The translations under genes were made by a program, and so were the position numbers. A stretch of DNA of 64,000 nt from Arthrobacter_B sp038069765 (GTDB lineage: Bacteria; Actinomycetota; Actinomycetes; Actinomycetales; Micrococcaceae): positions 716,173-780,172 of the forward strand of contig NZ_JBBPFS010000001.1 of assembly GCF_038069765.1 (NCBI RefSeq). The letters are read 5' to 3'. This document shows positions 35,121 to 44,417 of this stretch, piece by piece (position 1 is the stretch's first letter; each line of letters starts with the position of its first letter). Under the pieces are notes generated by a model. It had not been told where the DNA came from. It searched no databases and was given only the letters and a program-made list of their open reading frames with translations.

Positions 35121-37217
35121 ATGACGCAAGTAGCCTCCAAACCGGAACGCCAGATCCCCGCCGGCACCTCCGTGCGCGACGACGACACCGCCGTCGTCAA
35201 CGTGGAAGCCCTCAGCCGGGCGCTGCTGGGCAAATGGGCGGACGTCCGCCTCCAGGCCCGTGCGCTCGCCGCCGAGGAAGCCCTGCACACGCCTGCCGGC
35301 CTGCCGTACACCGAGCACCGTGAACGGGTCATGACCCAGATGAAGATCCTTGCGGACAGCAAGGCGGTGCACCGGGCCTTCCCCGCCTACGTGGGCGGGG
35401 AAGACAACCACGGCGGCAACGTTGCCGGATTCGACGAGCTGGTGGTGGCGGACCCGTCCCTGCAGATCAAGGCCGGCGTGCAGTGGGGCCTGTTCGGGGG
35501 CGCCGTGATGCACCTGGGCACGCGGGAACACCATGAAAAGTGGCTCCCCGGCATCATGAGCCTGGAGATCCCCGGCTGCTTCGCCATGACCGAAACCGGA
35601 CACGGATCCGACGTCGCCAGCATTGCCACCACCGCCGAATATGACGCCGGTACCGAAGAATTCATCATCAACACCCCCTTCCGCGCCGCCTGGAAGGACT
35701 ACATCGGCAACGCCGCCGTGCACGGCAGGGCCGCCGTCGTCTTCGCCCACCTGATCACCGCCGGCGTGGACCACGGCGTCCATGCCTTCTACGTTGACCT
35801 GCGCGACGACAACGGCTTCCTGCCCGGCATCGGCGGCGAGGACGACGGCGTCAAGGGCGGCCTGAACGGCATCGACAACGGCCGGCTGCACTTTTCCAAC
35901 GTCCGTATTCCGCGCACCAACCTGCTCAACCGCTACGGCGATGTGGCGGCGGACGGCACCTACACCTCGCCGATCGAAAGCCCGGGCCGGCGTTTCTTCA
36001 CCATGATCGGCACGTTGGTCCAGGGCCGGGTGTCCCTGGATGGCGCGGCTGTGGCGGCCAGCAAGCTCGCCCTGAAGACGGCTATCCAGTACGGCACCGA
36101 GCGCCGGCAGTTCAACGGTGCCTCGGACATCACCGAGGAAGTCCTGATGGACTACCAGCAGCACCAGCGCCGGCTGCTGCCGCGGCTGGCCACGACGTAC
36201 GCTGCGTCCTTTGCGCACGAGGAACTGCTGCAGAAGTTTGACGATGTGTTCTCCGGCGCGCATGACACCGACGAGGACCGCCAGGACCTGGAAACCCTCG
36301 CCGCTGGCCTGAAGTCGCTTTCCACCTGGCATGCCCTGGACACGCTGCAGGAAGCCCGCGAGGCCACCGGCGGCGCCGGTTTCCTGGCGGAGAACAGGCT
36401 GACCGCTCTGCGCGCGGACCTGGACATCTACGTCACCTTCGAAGGCGACAACACCGTCCTGCTGCAGCTGGTGGCCAAGCGGCTGCTGGCCGACTACGCC
36501 AAGGAGTTCGCGGGGGCGGACTTTGGCGTCCTGGCCCGCTACGCCGTGGGACAGGCCACCGACCGGACCATGCACCGCACCGGTCTGCGGCAGATTGTCC
36601 AGGCCTTTGCCGACACCGGCTCGGAAAAGAAGTCCGCCATTGCGCTGCGTGATCCCAGGACCCAGCGTGACCTGCTGACGGACCGCGTGGGTACGATGGT
36701 GGCCGAAGTGGCCGGCGCCCTGCGCGAAGCGCGCAAGCTGCCCAAGGACAAGGCTGCGGCCGTCTTCAACAACAATCAGCATGACCTGATCGAGGCGGCG
36801 CGCGCCCACTCCGAACTGCTGCAGTGGGAGGCCTTCACCCGGGCCCTGGACGGCATCGAAGACGCCGGAACCCGGCAGGTCATGACATGGATGCGGGACC
36901 TTTTTGGCCTGTGCCTGATCGAGAAGAACCTGTCCTGGTACCTGATGCACGGCCGGTTGTCCTCGCAGCGGGCGCGCACCCTGGGCCCTTACATCAACCG
37001 GCTGCTGGCCAAGATCCGGCCGCACGCGCTGGATCTGGTGGATGCCTTCGGTTACGGCGCGGAGCACCTGCGGGCCTCCGTCGCCTCGGGCGCGGAAAAA
37101 ACGCGGCAGGACGAAGCCGCGGAGTACCAGCGCCTGATGCGTGCCAGCGGCGCAGCTCCGGTGGATGAGAAGATCCTGATCCAGCGGAAGAAGCAGGCAG
37201 CCAAAGCCAGGCGCTAG
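35121..37217 (+). CDS. acyl-CoA oxidase/dehydrogenase, ACOX-like
   Basis: This large flavoprotein has 698 residues, the size of acyl-CoA oxidases rather than the usual 380-600 of acyl-CoA dehydrogenases. Landmarks are FAMTETGHGSDVASIATTAEY, SPGRRFFTMIGTLVQGRVSL and ATGGAGFLAENRLTALR. The motif VTFEGDNTVLLQ has Glu441 at the catalytic place of oxidases. If it is an oxidase, it passes electrons to O2 and makes H2O2. GAGAAGGA precedes the ATG at 35121. It is downstream of the TetR gene on the same strand. Confidence 0.9.
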   Translation: MTQVASKPERQIPAGTSVRDDDTAVVNVEALSRALLGKWADVRLQARALAAEEALHTPAGLPYTEHRERVMTQMKILADSKAVHRAFPAYVGGEDNHGGNVAGFDELVVADPSLQIKAGVQWGLFGGAVMHLGTREHHEKWLPGIMSLEIPGCFAMTETGHGSDVASIATTAEYDAGTEEFIINTPFRAAWKDYIGNAAVHGRAAVVFAHLITAGVDHGVHAFYVDLRDDNGFLPGIGGEDDGVKGGLNGIDNGRLHFSNVRIPRTNLLNRYGDVAADGTYTSPIESPGRRFFTMIGTLVQGRVSLDGAAVAASKLALKTAIQYGTERRQFNGASDITEEVLMDYQQHQRRLLPRLATTYAASFAHEELLQKFDDVFSGAHDTDEDRQDLETLAAGLKSLSTWHALDTLQEAREATGGAGFLAENRLTALRADLDIYVTFEGDNTVLLQLVAKRLLADYAKEFAGADFGVLARYAVGQATDRTMHRTGLRQIVQAFADTGSEKKSAIALRDPRTQRDLLTDRVGTMVAEVAGALREARKLPKDKAAAVFNNNQHDLIEAARAHSELLQWEAFTRALDGIEDAGTRQVMTWMRDLFGLCLIEKNLSWYLMHGRLSSQRARTLGPYINRLLAKIRPHALDLVDAFGYGAEHLRASVASGAEKTRQDEAAEYQRLMRASGAAPVDEKILIQRKKQAAKARR

Positions 37218-37235
37218 GGACAGACACGCCTGAAA

Positions 37236-37277
37236 CGCGGGAGGCCCCGGCCGGGTAACCGGCCGGGGCCTCCCGCG
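37236..37277. terminator. 19-base perfect hairpin between convergent genes
   Basis: Arms 37236-37254 and 37259-37277 pair perfectly around GTAA. There is no T-run. It separates the oxidase gene from glgA, which runs toward it. Confidence 0.75.
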
Positions 37278-37301
37278 CAGTTAAGCGCAGCGGGGCTGCG
37301 G

Positions 37302-38507
37302 TCAGCCTGCCTGCGGAAGCACGGAGCGGTAAACCTCCAGCGTGGCGGCCGCAATCGATGCCCAGGAGAATTCCTCGGTGGCACGCACCCGGCCGGCACG
37401 GCCCATTTCTGCGGCGCGTTCCGGATCGGTCACCACTTCGGTCAGCGCCGCGGCAAAGTCCCGGACAAACGCTTCCGGGTCCAGCGGGGTTCCGGTGCCG
37501 TCCGAGAGCTGCTCCAGCGGCACCAGCAGCCCGGTGACGCCGGAGTCCACCACCTCGGGAATGCCGCCCGTGGCTGAGGCGACGACGGCGGTGCCGCAGG
37601 CCATGGCTTCCAGGTTGACGATTCCCAGCGGCTCGTAGATGGACGGGCAGGCGAAGACGGTTGCGGAGCTGAGCACCTTGATGAGCTCGGCGCGGGGCAG
37701 CATCCGTTCAATCACCACGACGCCGCTGCGCTTTTGGCGGAGCTCGTCGATCAGGATGCCGGTTTCGGCGGCGAGCTCCGGCGTATCCGCAGCGCCGAGG
37801 CAGAGGACAAGCTGCACCTCGGCAGGCAGCAGTGCCGCGGCCCTCAGCAGGTAGGGCACGCCCTTCTGCCGGGTGTTGCGGCCGACAAAAACGACGCTGG
37901 GGCGTTCGGGGTCGATCCCCAGCGCACGGATCCCCTCCGGGTCGTTGTCCGGATGCCACAGGTCCACATCAATGCCGTTGTGCACCACGCGGACCTTCGC
38001 CGGGTCCACTTCGGGATAGCTGCGCAGGATGTCCTGCCGCATGCCTTCGGACACCGCGATGATGGCGGCCGCGGCGTCGTACGCTGTTTTTTCCACCCAG
38101 GAGGACAGGGCGTAGCCGCCGCCGAGCTGTTCAGCCTTCCACGGACGCAGCGGCTCCAGGCTGTGCGCGCTGAGCACGTGCGGAATGCCGTACAGCAGCG
38201 AGCCGAGGTGGCCGGCCATGTTCGCGTACCAGGTGTGTGAATGCACGAGATCTGCACCCGCCAGACCCTTCAGGATTTCCAGGTCCGTGCCCAGCGTTTG
38301 GACGGCCGGGTTCGCGTCGTCCAGTTCCGCGGGCACCGCGTAGGTGCTGACCGCGGCTCCGTGGTAATCGGCCGGCCGGGGGGCACCGAAACAATGGACC
38401 CGAAGGTCCACTTCCGCAGCCAGCACCCGGCTTAGTTCGGCTACGTGGACGCCTGCTCCGCCGTAGATTTCGGGCGGGAACTCCTTGGACACAATATCTA
38501 CTCGCAC
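37302..38507 (-). CDS. glgA: glycogen synthase / GT4 glycosyltransferase, corynebacterial type
   Basis: This enzyme transfers glucose from a nucleotide sugar for glycogen or maltose-1-phosphate synthesis. The 401-residue product is a GT4 (GT-B) protein: EFPPEIYGGAGVHVAELSR near the start, VHSHTWYANMAGHLGSL, VVFVGRNTRQKGVPYLLRA, and the C-terminal donor site CPSIYEPLGIVNLEAMACGT. This size and pattern match the corynebacterial GlgA/GlgM family, where the product may be maltose-1-phosphate rather than glycogen. GTG at 38507 fits a leaderless start. glgC is divergent. Confidence 0.9.
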   Translation of the reverse strand: MRVDIVSKEFPPEIYGGAGVHVAELSRVLAAEVDLRVHCFGAPRPADYHGAAVSTYAVPAELDDANPAVQTLGTDLEILKGLAGADLVHSHTWYANMAGHLGSLLYGIPHVLSAHSLEPLRPWKAEQLGGGYALSSWVEKTAYDAAAAIIAVSEGMRQDILRSYPEVDPAKVRVVHNGIDVDLWHPDNDPEGIRALGIDPERPSVVFVGRNTRQKGVPYLLRAAALLPAEVQLVLCLGAADTPELAAETGILIDELRQKRSGVVVIERMLPRAELIKVLSSATVFACPSIYEPLGIVNLEAMACGTAVVASATGGIPEVVDSGVTGLLVPLEQLSDGTGTPLDPEAFVRDFAAALTEVVTDPERAAEMGRAGRVRATEEFSWASIAAATLEVYRSVLPQAG

Positions 38508-38513
38508 TAAACC

Positions 38514-38519
38514 AACGTA
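38514..38519 (-). promoter_or_regulatory. probable -10 box of glgA
   Basis: The minus strand reads TACGTT, six bases before the GTG start of glgA, without a ribosome site. This again suggests a leaderless mRNA. Confidence 0.4.
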
Positions 38520-38646
38520 GTGCACCGGCGCTCGGGTGATCTAGTGTGAAGGACAGCAGACTTATTACTGTGCGGTTGGCGCCGCGGCAGAAATGAGCGC
38601 AAAGCAAGCAACGTTAGACAAGAAGCGGAAACAGGGGAAACACAAA

Positions 38647-39918
38647 ATGGCGCCAAAGAAGGTCCTGGCCGTTGTCCTTGCAGGCGGAGAAGGCAAGCGC
38701 CTCATGCCTCTGACAGCGGACCGTGCAAAACCTGCCGTTCCATTTGCCGGGCGATACCGGCTTATCGACTTTGCACTATCCAATCTGGTGAATTCGGGAT
38801 ACCTGCAGATTGTTGTCCTGACCCAGTACAAGTCCCACAGCTTGGACCGCCACATCTCGGAGACGTGGCGGCTCTCGACCCAGCTGCAGAACTATGTCGC
38901 GTCCGTTCCCGCACAGCAGCGGGTGGGCAAGAGCTGGTTCCTGGGCAGCGCAAACGCCATCTACCAGTCGATGAATCTGATCGACGACGCCCGCCCGGAC
39001 ATCGTGGTGGTCATCGGTGCCGACCACGTGTACCGGATGGACTTCTCGCAGATGGTTGAGGCCCACATTGCCTCCGGCGCCTCGGTGTCGGTGGCCGCGG
39101 TCCGCCAGCCGCTGCATCTTGCGGACCAGTTCGGGGTCATCGAAACGGATCCCGAGAGTCCGGGCCGGATCGGGGCCTTCGTGGAAAAGCCAGCCACCAC
39201 GCCGGGGCTGCCCGATGACCCGGACATGTTCCTGGCCTCCATGGGCAATTACGTGTTCAACACCGATGCGCTGGTGGAGGCATTGAAGGTTGATGCCGAA
39301 CGGCTGATTACCAAGCACGACATGGGCGGTGACATCATTCCCTATTTTGTGGACCGGGGAGATGCCGCCGTGTACGACTTCTCGCACAACGTCATTCCCG
39401 GGGCCACGGGCAGCGACCACCAGTACTGGCGCGACGTCGGTACTTTGGACTCCTACTATGACGCCAACATGGACCTCATTTCTCCGCTGCCGGCGTTCAA
39501 TCTCTACAACCTGCAGTGGCCCATTTACACGCGCCAGAGCATCTCGCCCCCCGCGAAGTTTGTCCGCAGCGCCGCCGACCAGGCCGGGACCGCGTTCGAC
39601 TCCATTGTTTCCAACGGTGTGGTGATCTCCGGCGGGACCGTCACCGGTTCGGTGCTGGCACCGGATGTCTATGTGGACAACGGTGCGGTGGTCTCCGATT
39701 CGGTGCTGATGGACGGGATCCATGTCGGCGCCGGGGCCGTGGTCCGGAGGGCCATTATCGACAAGTTCGTGCAGATCCCGCCCGGTGCCACCATTGGCGT
39801 GGACCGGGAGCTTGACCTGGCCCGGGGGTTCACCGTCACGGCCTCCGGACTGACGGTGCTCAGCAAGGGGCAAAAGGTCTCCCTGCCGGAGCCGGAGGCA
39901 GAGGCCGCGCCGGTGTAG
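38647..39918 (+). CDS. glgC: glucose-1-phosphate adenylyltransferase
   Basis: This enzyme makes ADP-glucose from glucose-1-phosphate and ATP, the committed step to glycogen. The 423-residue product has the nucleotidyltransferase start VVLAGGEGKRLMPLTADRAKPAVPF, the regulatory/substrate region YQSMNLIDDARPDIVVVIGADHVYRMD and FVEKP, and a left-handed beta-helix C-terminus. I chose ATG at 38647, which has AGGGGAAA upstream, over an in-frame ATG at 38593. It is divergent from glgA. Confidence 0.95.
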   Translation: MAPKKVLAVVLAGGEGKRLMPLTADRAKPAVPFAGRYRLIDFALSNLVNSGYLQIVVLTQYKSHSLDRHISETWRLSTQLQNYVASVPAQQRVGKSWFLGSANAIYQSMNLIDDARPDIVVVIGADHVYRMDFSQMVEAHIASGASVSVAAVRQPLHLADQFGVIETDPESPGRIGAFVEKPATTPGLPDDPDMFLASMGNYVFNTDALVEALKVDAERLITKHDMGGDIIPYFVDRGDAAVYDFSHNVIPGATGSDHQYWRDVGTLDSYYDANMDLISPLPAFNLYNLQWPIYTRQSISPPAKFVRSAADQAGTAFDSIVSNGVVISGGTVTGSVLAPDVYVDNGAVVSDSVLMDGIHVGAGAVVRRAIIDKFVQIPPGATIGVDRELDLARGFTVTASGLTVLSKGQKVSLPEPEAEAAPV

Positions 39919-39957
39919 CGCAGCCTTCATTGTGAAACCCCGGCTGTGATCTTCCTC

Positions 39958-39996
39958 CGCCGCGGTGCCCGGGATACCGGGCACCGCGGCGTTTCG
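39958..39996 (+). terminator. Rho-independent terminator after glgC
   Basis: A perfect 15-base stem (39958-39972 with 39977-39991), loop GATA, is followed by TTTCGTT. Confidence 0.88.
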
Positions 39997-40071
39997 TTGT
40001 AAGGTCGGAAGGCATCAAACTTGCCTTCGCCGTGTTTTTCACCGGCGGGAAACACAGCAGAAACGACTTTC

Positions 40072-41508
40072 ATGAGCACCCCCGACCTGAGCCCCGAAGA
40101 CCTGCAGGCCTGCCTGCGGGTCCTGTCCTCCATCCACGTCCTGGACGAGGAACACCCGGATTACATTGCCGTCCGCCGTGCGACCGCCAAAATGTTCAAA
40201 TCGGTGAAAAAACACCGGAAGAACGAAAAGCGGGACGCCGCAGCGGATGCCGACCGCGCCGTCGTCGCCCGCACCGCCACCGGCGCCTCGGACCGCATTG
40301 ACGACGAGACCCGCGGCGCCCAGCTGAAGTCCTCGGCCCACGGCCCGTCCGCCGGGACGCTGCTCAAGCCGCGCAACTGCTACATCTGCAAGCAGCCCTA
40401 TACCCTGGTGGATGCGTTCTACCACCAGCTCTGCCCCGAATGTGCCGCCTTCAGCCATGCCAAGCGCGACGCCCGCACCGACCTCACCGGAAAGCGCGCC
40501 CTGCTCACCGGCGGCCGCGCCAAGATCGGCATGTACATTGCCCTGCGGCTGCTGCGCGACGGCGCGCACACCACCATCACCACCCGCTTCCCGAAGGACG
40601 CCGCCCGGCGCTTCGCCGCGATGGAGGATTCGGCGGACTGGCTGCACCGGCTGCGGATTGTCGGCATTGACCTGCGCGACCCCGCCCAGGTCATTTCCCT
40701 GGCTGACTCGGTGGCCGACGCCGGGCCGCTGGACATCCTGATCAACAACGCTGCGCAGACGGTGCGGCGGAGCTCCAATGCCTACCAGCCGCTGGTCGAC
40801 GCCGAACTCGAGACGCTGCCGGCCGGCCCGATGCCGGAACTGGTGACCTTTGGCCACACCCACAACGCGCATCCCACCGCGCTGGCCGGATCCATTGCCG
40901 AGCACCCGGTGCTGGCCGGGGACGCCGTCACCTCCCTGGCGCTGACCGCCGGTTCCTCCTCGCTCGAGAAGCTGGGCGCCGGAACGGCCATTGACGCCGG
41001 CGGTCTGGTACCGGACACGGCGCCGATCAACAGCTGGACCCAGGTGGTGGACCAGGTGGAGCCCCTCGAAATGCTTGAGGTCCAGCTCTGCAACGTCACC
41101 GCACCGTTCCTGCTGGTCAACCGGCTGCGCCCGGCCATGGCTGCCTCCGCAGCCCGCCGCAAGTACATCGTGAACGTTTCCGCCATGGAAGGGCAGTTCT
41201 CCCGCCGGTACAAGGGACCCGGGCACCCGCACACGAACATGGCCAAGGCTTCCCTGAACATGCTCACCCGCACCAGCGCCGGGGAAATGCTGGAAACCGA
41301 CGGGATCCTGATGACCGCCGTGGACACCGGCTGGATCACCGACGAGCGGCCGCACCCGACCAAGGTCCGCCTGGCCGAGGAGGGCTTCCATGCTCCCCTG
41401 GACCTGGTGGACGGCGCAGCCCGCGTCTACGACCCCATCGTCACGGGCGAAGCCGGCGAGGACCAGTACGGCGTCTTCCTCAAGGACTACAAGCCCTCGC
41501 CCTGGTAA
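40072..41508 (+). CDS. SDR-like protein with an inserted four-cysteine (zinc-type) motif
   Basis: The 478-residue product has an N-terminal helical, basic region (1-100), a probable zinc site with Cys103, Cys106, Cys121 and Cys124 (CYIC and CPEC), and then an SDR Rossmann domain with TGGRAKIG (146-153) and NNAA (225-228). The catalytic pattern is altered: Ser370 is present in NVSAMEG, but the place four residues before Lys392, normally Tyr, is Thr388 (HPHTNMAKAS). A large insertion (about 232-330) lies in the middle. NAD(P) binding is likely; ordinary dehydrogenase activity is doubtful. I recognise no named function. It overlaps the convergent ATPase gene by 22 bases. Confidence 0.85.
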   Translation: MSTPDLSPEDLQACLRVLSSIHVLDEEHPDYIAVRRATAKMFKSVKKHRKNEKRDAAADADRAVVARTATGASDRIDDETRGAQLKSSAHGPSAGTLLKPRNCYICKQPYTLVDAFYHQLCPECAAFSHAKRDARTDLTGKRALLTGGRAKIGMYIALRLLRDGAHTTITTRFPKDAARRFAAMEDSADWLHRLRIVGIDLRDPAQVISLADSVADAGPLDILINNAAQTVRRSSNAYQPLVDAELETLPAGPMPELVTFGHTHNAHPTALAGSIAEHPVLAGDAVTSLALTAGSSSLEKLGAGTAIDAGGLVPDTAPINSWTQVVDQVEPLEMLEVQLCNVTAPFLLVNRLRPAMAASAARRKYIVNVSAMEGQFSRRYKGPGHPHTNMAKASLNMLTRTSAGEMLETDGILMTAVDTGWITDERPHPTKVRLAEEGFHAPLDLVDGAARVYDPIVTGEAGEDQYGVFLKDYKPSPW

Positions 41509-44261
41509 GCCGGCGCCGCCTTCCGCAGCCGGTAGCGGGAGGCCGCCTTGCGGATCTCGGAGATCCACAGCACCGTTGATCCCACGCCAAGGGCCAGGAA
41601 CCACTGGCCCGAGGTCAGGCCGGTGGTGTCGAAGAGCCCCTGCAGCACGCCCAGCTGCACCACCAGTACCTGCAGGACGACGACGGCGGCCAGCGACACC
41701 CAGATGGCACGGTTGGTGAAGGTCTGCAGCGAGAAGACGCTTCCGGTTGCCGAGCGGACGTTGAGCAGGTTGAACGCCTGGTAGAACACGAAGGTGGTGA
41801 ACGCCAGGGTGGTGGCGAACAGCGGATCGCCTGCGCTTTCCGGATACATCTCCGGCGCCAGGTAGAGCACGGCACAGGTGCCCGCAGCCATCACGACGCC
41901 CATCGACAGGATCCGCAGGATGCGGTTACCGGTCAGCAGGGGTTCCCGCGCCGGACGCGGCCGCTGTTTCATCAGGTCCGGATCGGCGGGATCAACACCC
42001 AGCGCCAGGGCGGGCGGACCGTCCATGATGATGTTCACCCACAGGATCTGCAGTGCGGTGAAGGGTGCTCCCCCGGCAAGGCCAAACGCCGCGGCGGCCA
42101 GAAAGATCAGCACGAAGCCCCAGGCCGTGGTGAGCTGGAAACTCACGAACTTCAGGATGTTCGCGTAGATCCCGCGTCCTTCCTGGACCGCGGTGACGAT
42201 GGTGGCAAAGTTGTCGTCCGTCAGGATCATCTTCGCAGCGCCCTTGGACACGTCGGTGCCGGTGATGCCCATGGCGATGCCGATGTTGGCCCGTTTCAGT
42301 GCCGGGGCGTCGTTCACGCCGTCGCCGGTCATGGCCACCACGGCGCCGTCGGCCTGCAGCGCCTCAACCATCCGGATCTTGTGTTCCGGAGACACCCGGG
42401 CAAGCACGCCGTAGCCCGGGGCACGCCGGCGCAGTTCCTCGTCGCTCAGGTCGTCCAGTACGGCGCCGGAGACTGCCTCGCCGCCGATGCCGAGGTCCTT
42501 TGCGATGGCGGAAGCCGTGATCAGGTGATCCCCGGTGATCATATGGACGCTGATCCCCGCCTGCCGGGCCCGGGCAATGGCTTCGGCGGCTTCAGCGCGG
42601 GGCGGGTCCATGATGCCGACGACGGCGTACAGGATGAGCCCGGACACGCTCTGCCTCAGCTCATCCGGATCGGCCGGCAGTGCGGTCTCGACCGGCCGTC
42701 CGGCAACCGCCATGGTGCGCAGGCCCTGACTGGCCAGGGCTTCCACCTCGTCCCGGATCCGCTGCCGGTCTTCGGTGCCCAGCGGGCGGTGGCCCTCGGC
42801 CGTGGCGAGGAACTCGGAACGCTCCAGCAGCACGCCCGGGGCGCCCTTGGCGTAGCAGAACACCTGTTCCCCGGCAGTCTGCCCACGGGATTCCTCATCG
42901 TCGGCAGGCTCACGGTTGAACGTGGCCATGAACTTGTAGTCCGAATCGAACGGAACTTCGGCCACGCGGGGATGGGAGGCGCGGGCGCCGTCGGCATCAA
43001 TGCCGCCCTTCTCGGCCAGGACCACCAGGGCACCCTCGGTCGGATCCCCGGTGAGCACGCCGTCACGCACCGAGGCATCATTGCAGAGGGCAAAACCCAG
43101 AAAGGCCTGTGTCAGGGCCGGCGCCGGGCGGCCGTCAGCACTGAGCAGCGTTCCCTCGGTCGAATACCCGGAGCCCGAAACCCGGAAAACCCGGCCGGAC
43201 GCCGTGTACACGCGGCGCACCGTCATTTCGTTCAGGGTGAGCGTTCCGGTCTTGTCCGTACAGATCTGCGAGGTGCTGCCCAGGGTTTCCACTGCTGCCA
43301 GCTGCTTGATGATCGCGCCGCGCGCAGCGAGCCGGGAGGCCCCCATGGCCAGGGTGAACGCAACCACCGCGGTCAACCCTTCCGGGATGGTCGCCACGGC
43401 GAGGGAAACGGCAGTCAGGAACAGGTCCTCCCAGCTGTCGCCGCGCAGCAGGCCCAGGACGAAGACCACGGCAACCACCACAAGGGCCACATAGGTCAGC
43501 AGGCGGGCCAGCTGGTCGATGCTGCGCTGGAGGGTGGTTTTTTCCTCGAACGTGGAGCCCAGCAGGTGTGCAATCCGGCCGATCTGCGTCTGCATGCCGG
43601 TGCCGGTGACGAGCAGCACGGCGCGGCCGCGGCTCACGTCGGTGTCCATGTAGAGCATGTTGGTGCGGTCGGCGACCGGAAGGTCGGGGTCAGCCAGGGG
43701 TGCGGTGTTCTTGTTCACCGGCTGGGATTCTCCGGTAAGTGCCGCCTCCGCCACCTGCAGCCGGACTGCTTCGATCAGCCGGCCGTCAGCGGGAATGGTG
43801 TCTCCCGCTTCCAGGAGGACTATGTCCCCGGGCACCAGCTCGGTTCGGGGCACGTCCACCGTGCGGCCACCGCGGCGCACTGTGGCAACGGAAACCGAGC
43901 TGCTGCGCAACGCCTCCAAGCTGTTTTCTGCCCGTTGTTCCTGGACGTAGTTCAGGACGGTGTTCAGGGTAATGACGGCCAGGATCACCACGGGGGTCTC
44001 CCACTCGCGGGAGACAACCGCACTGATCACGGCGGCAGCGATCAGCACCAGGATCAGCCGGTCCGCCAGCAGCCCCAGGATCTTCCGCCAGGCGGGCACC
44101 TTACGGCCAGCAGCCAGCTCGTTGGGCCCGTAGCCCTGCAGCCGCTCCCGCACCTGATCGGACGAGAGGCCGGTGTCCGGGGTAACCCCCAGCTCTGCCG
44201 CAACCTGGGAAGGAGCATCATTCCATGGGTGTTCGGGCATCCGGATCTGATCCACGTGCAT
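41487..44261 (-). CDS. P2A-type cation-transporting ATPase
   Basis: This is a membrane pump of 924 residues. Order: N-terminal cation ATPase domain, actuator domain with ALTGESQPV, helix 4 with VATIPEGLTAVVAFTLAMG, phosphorylation motif ICTDKTGTLTLNE (Asp336), nucleotide domain, hinge MTGDGVNDAPALKRANIG, and six C-terminal helices. The PEGL helix-4 motif is that of SERCA/PMCA-type calcium pumps, but bacterial members may also move Mn2+ or other cations. The gene stands alone and is divergent from the YeiH-type gene. Confidence 0.92.
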   Translation of the reverse strand: MHVDQIRMPEHPWNDAPSQVAAELGVTPDTGLSSDQVRERLQGYGPNELAAGRKVPAWRKILGLLADRLILVLIAAAVISAVVSREWETPVVILAVITLNTVLNYVQEQRAENSLEALRSSSVSVATVRRGGRTVDVPRTELVPGDIVLLEAGDTIPADGRLIEAVRLQVAEAALTGESQPVNKNTAPLADPDLPVADRTNMLYMDTDVSRGRAVLLVTGTGMQTQIGRIAHLLGSTFEEKTTLQRSIDQLARLLTYVALVVVAVVFVLGLLRGDSWEDLFLTAVSLAVATIPEGLTAVVAFTLAMGASRLAARGAIIKQLAAVETLGSTSQICTDKTGTLTLNEMTVRRVYTASGRVFRVSGSGYSTEGTLLSADGRPAPALTQAFLGFALCNDASVRDGVLTGDPTEGALVVLAEKGGIDADGARASHPRVAEVPFDSDYKFMATFNREPADDEESRGQTAGEQVFCYAKGAPGVLLERSEFLATAEGHRPLGTEDRQRIRDEVEALASQGLRTMAVAGRPVETALPADPDELRQSVSGLILYAVVGIMDPPRAEAAEAIARARQAGISVHMITGDHLITASAIAKDLGIGGEAVSGAVLDDLSDEELRRRAPGYGVLARVSPEHKIRMVEALQADGAVVAMTGDGVNDAPALKRANIGIAMGITGTDVSKGAAKMILTDDNFATIVTAVQEGRGIYANILKFVSFQLTTAWGFVLIFLAAAAFGLAGGAPFTALQILWVNIIMDGPPALALGVDPADPDLMKQRPRPAREPLLTGNRILRILSMGVVMAAGTCAVLYLAPEMYPESAGDPLFATTLAFTTFVFYQAFNLLNVRSATGSVFSLQTFTNRAIWVSLAAVVVLQVLVVQLGVLQGLFDTTGLTSGQWFLALGVGSTVLWISEIRKAASRYRLRKAAPAYQGEGL

Positions 44262-44309
44262 GGGCTGCCTCAGGGAGATAGGGGGTGTGCCTCACTCTAA
44301 CAAAGGCAC

Positions 44310-44336
44310 CGGGCACCGAGCTCCCCCCGGTGCCCG
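44310..44336. other. hairpin in the divergent gap before the P-type ATPase gene
   Basis: Arms 44310-44318 and 44328-44336 (cgggcaccg with cggtgcccg) form a 9-base stem. It is 49 bases upstream of the ATPase start and might be an operator or an mRNA leader structure. Confidence 0.4.
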
Positions 44337-44417
44337 AACGCAGGGCCGCAGCACCCAAACGGCGCAGCGGGGGGCTGCCTGTTTTGCTGTACTCCCATCG
44401 TGGTGCAGGGTGGAACC

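Noticed and set aside
35094..37067. 657-codon open frame on the minus strand
   Set aside because: It is antisense to the acyl-CoA oxidase gene; composition is that of a shadow frame.
40039..41604. 521-codon open frame on the minus strand
   Set aside because: It is antisense to the SDR-like gene and overlaps the ATPase end; no domain visible.
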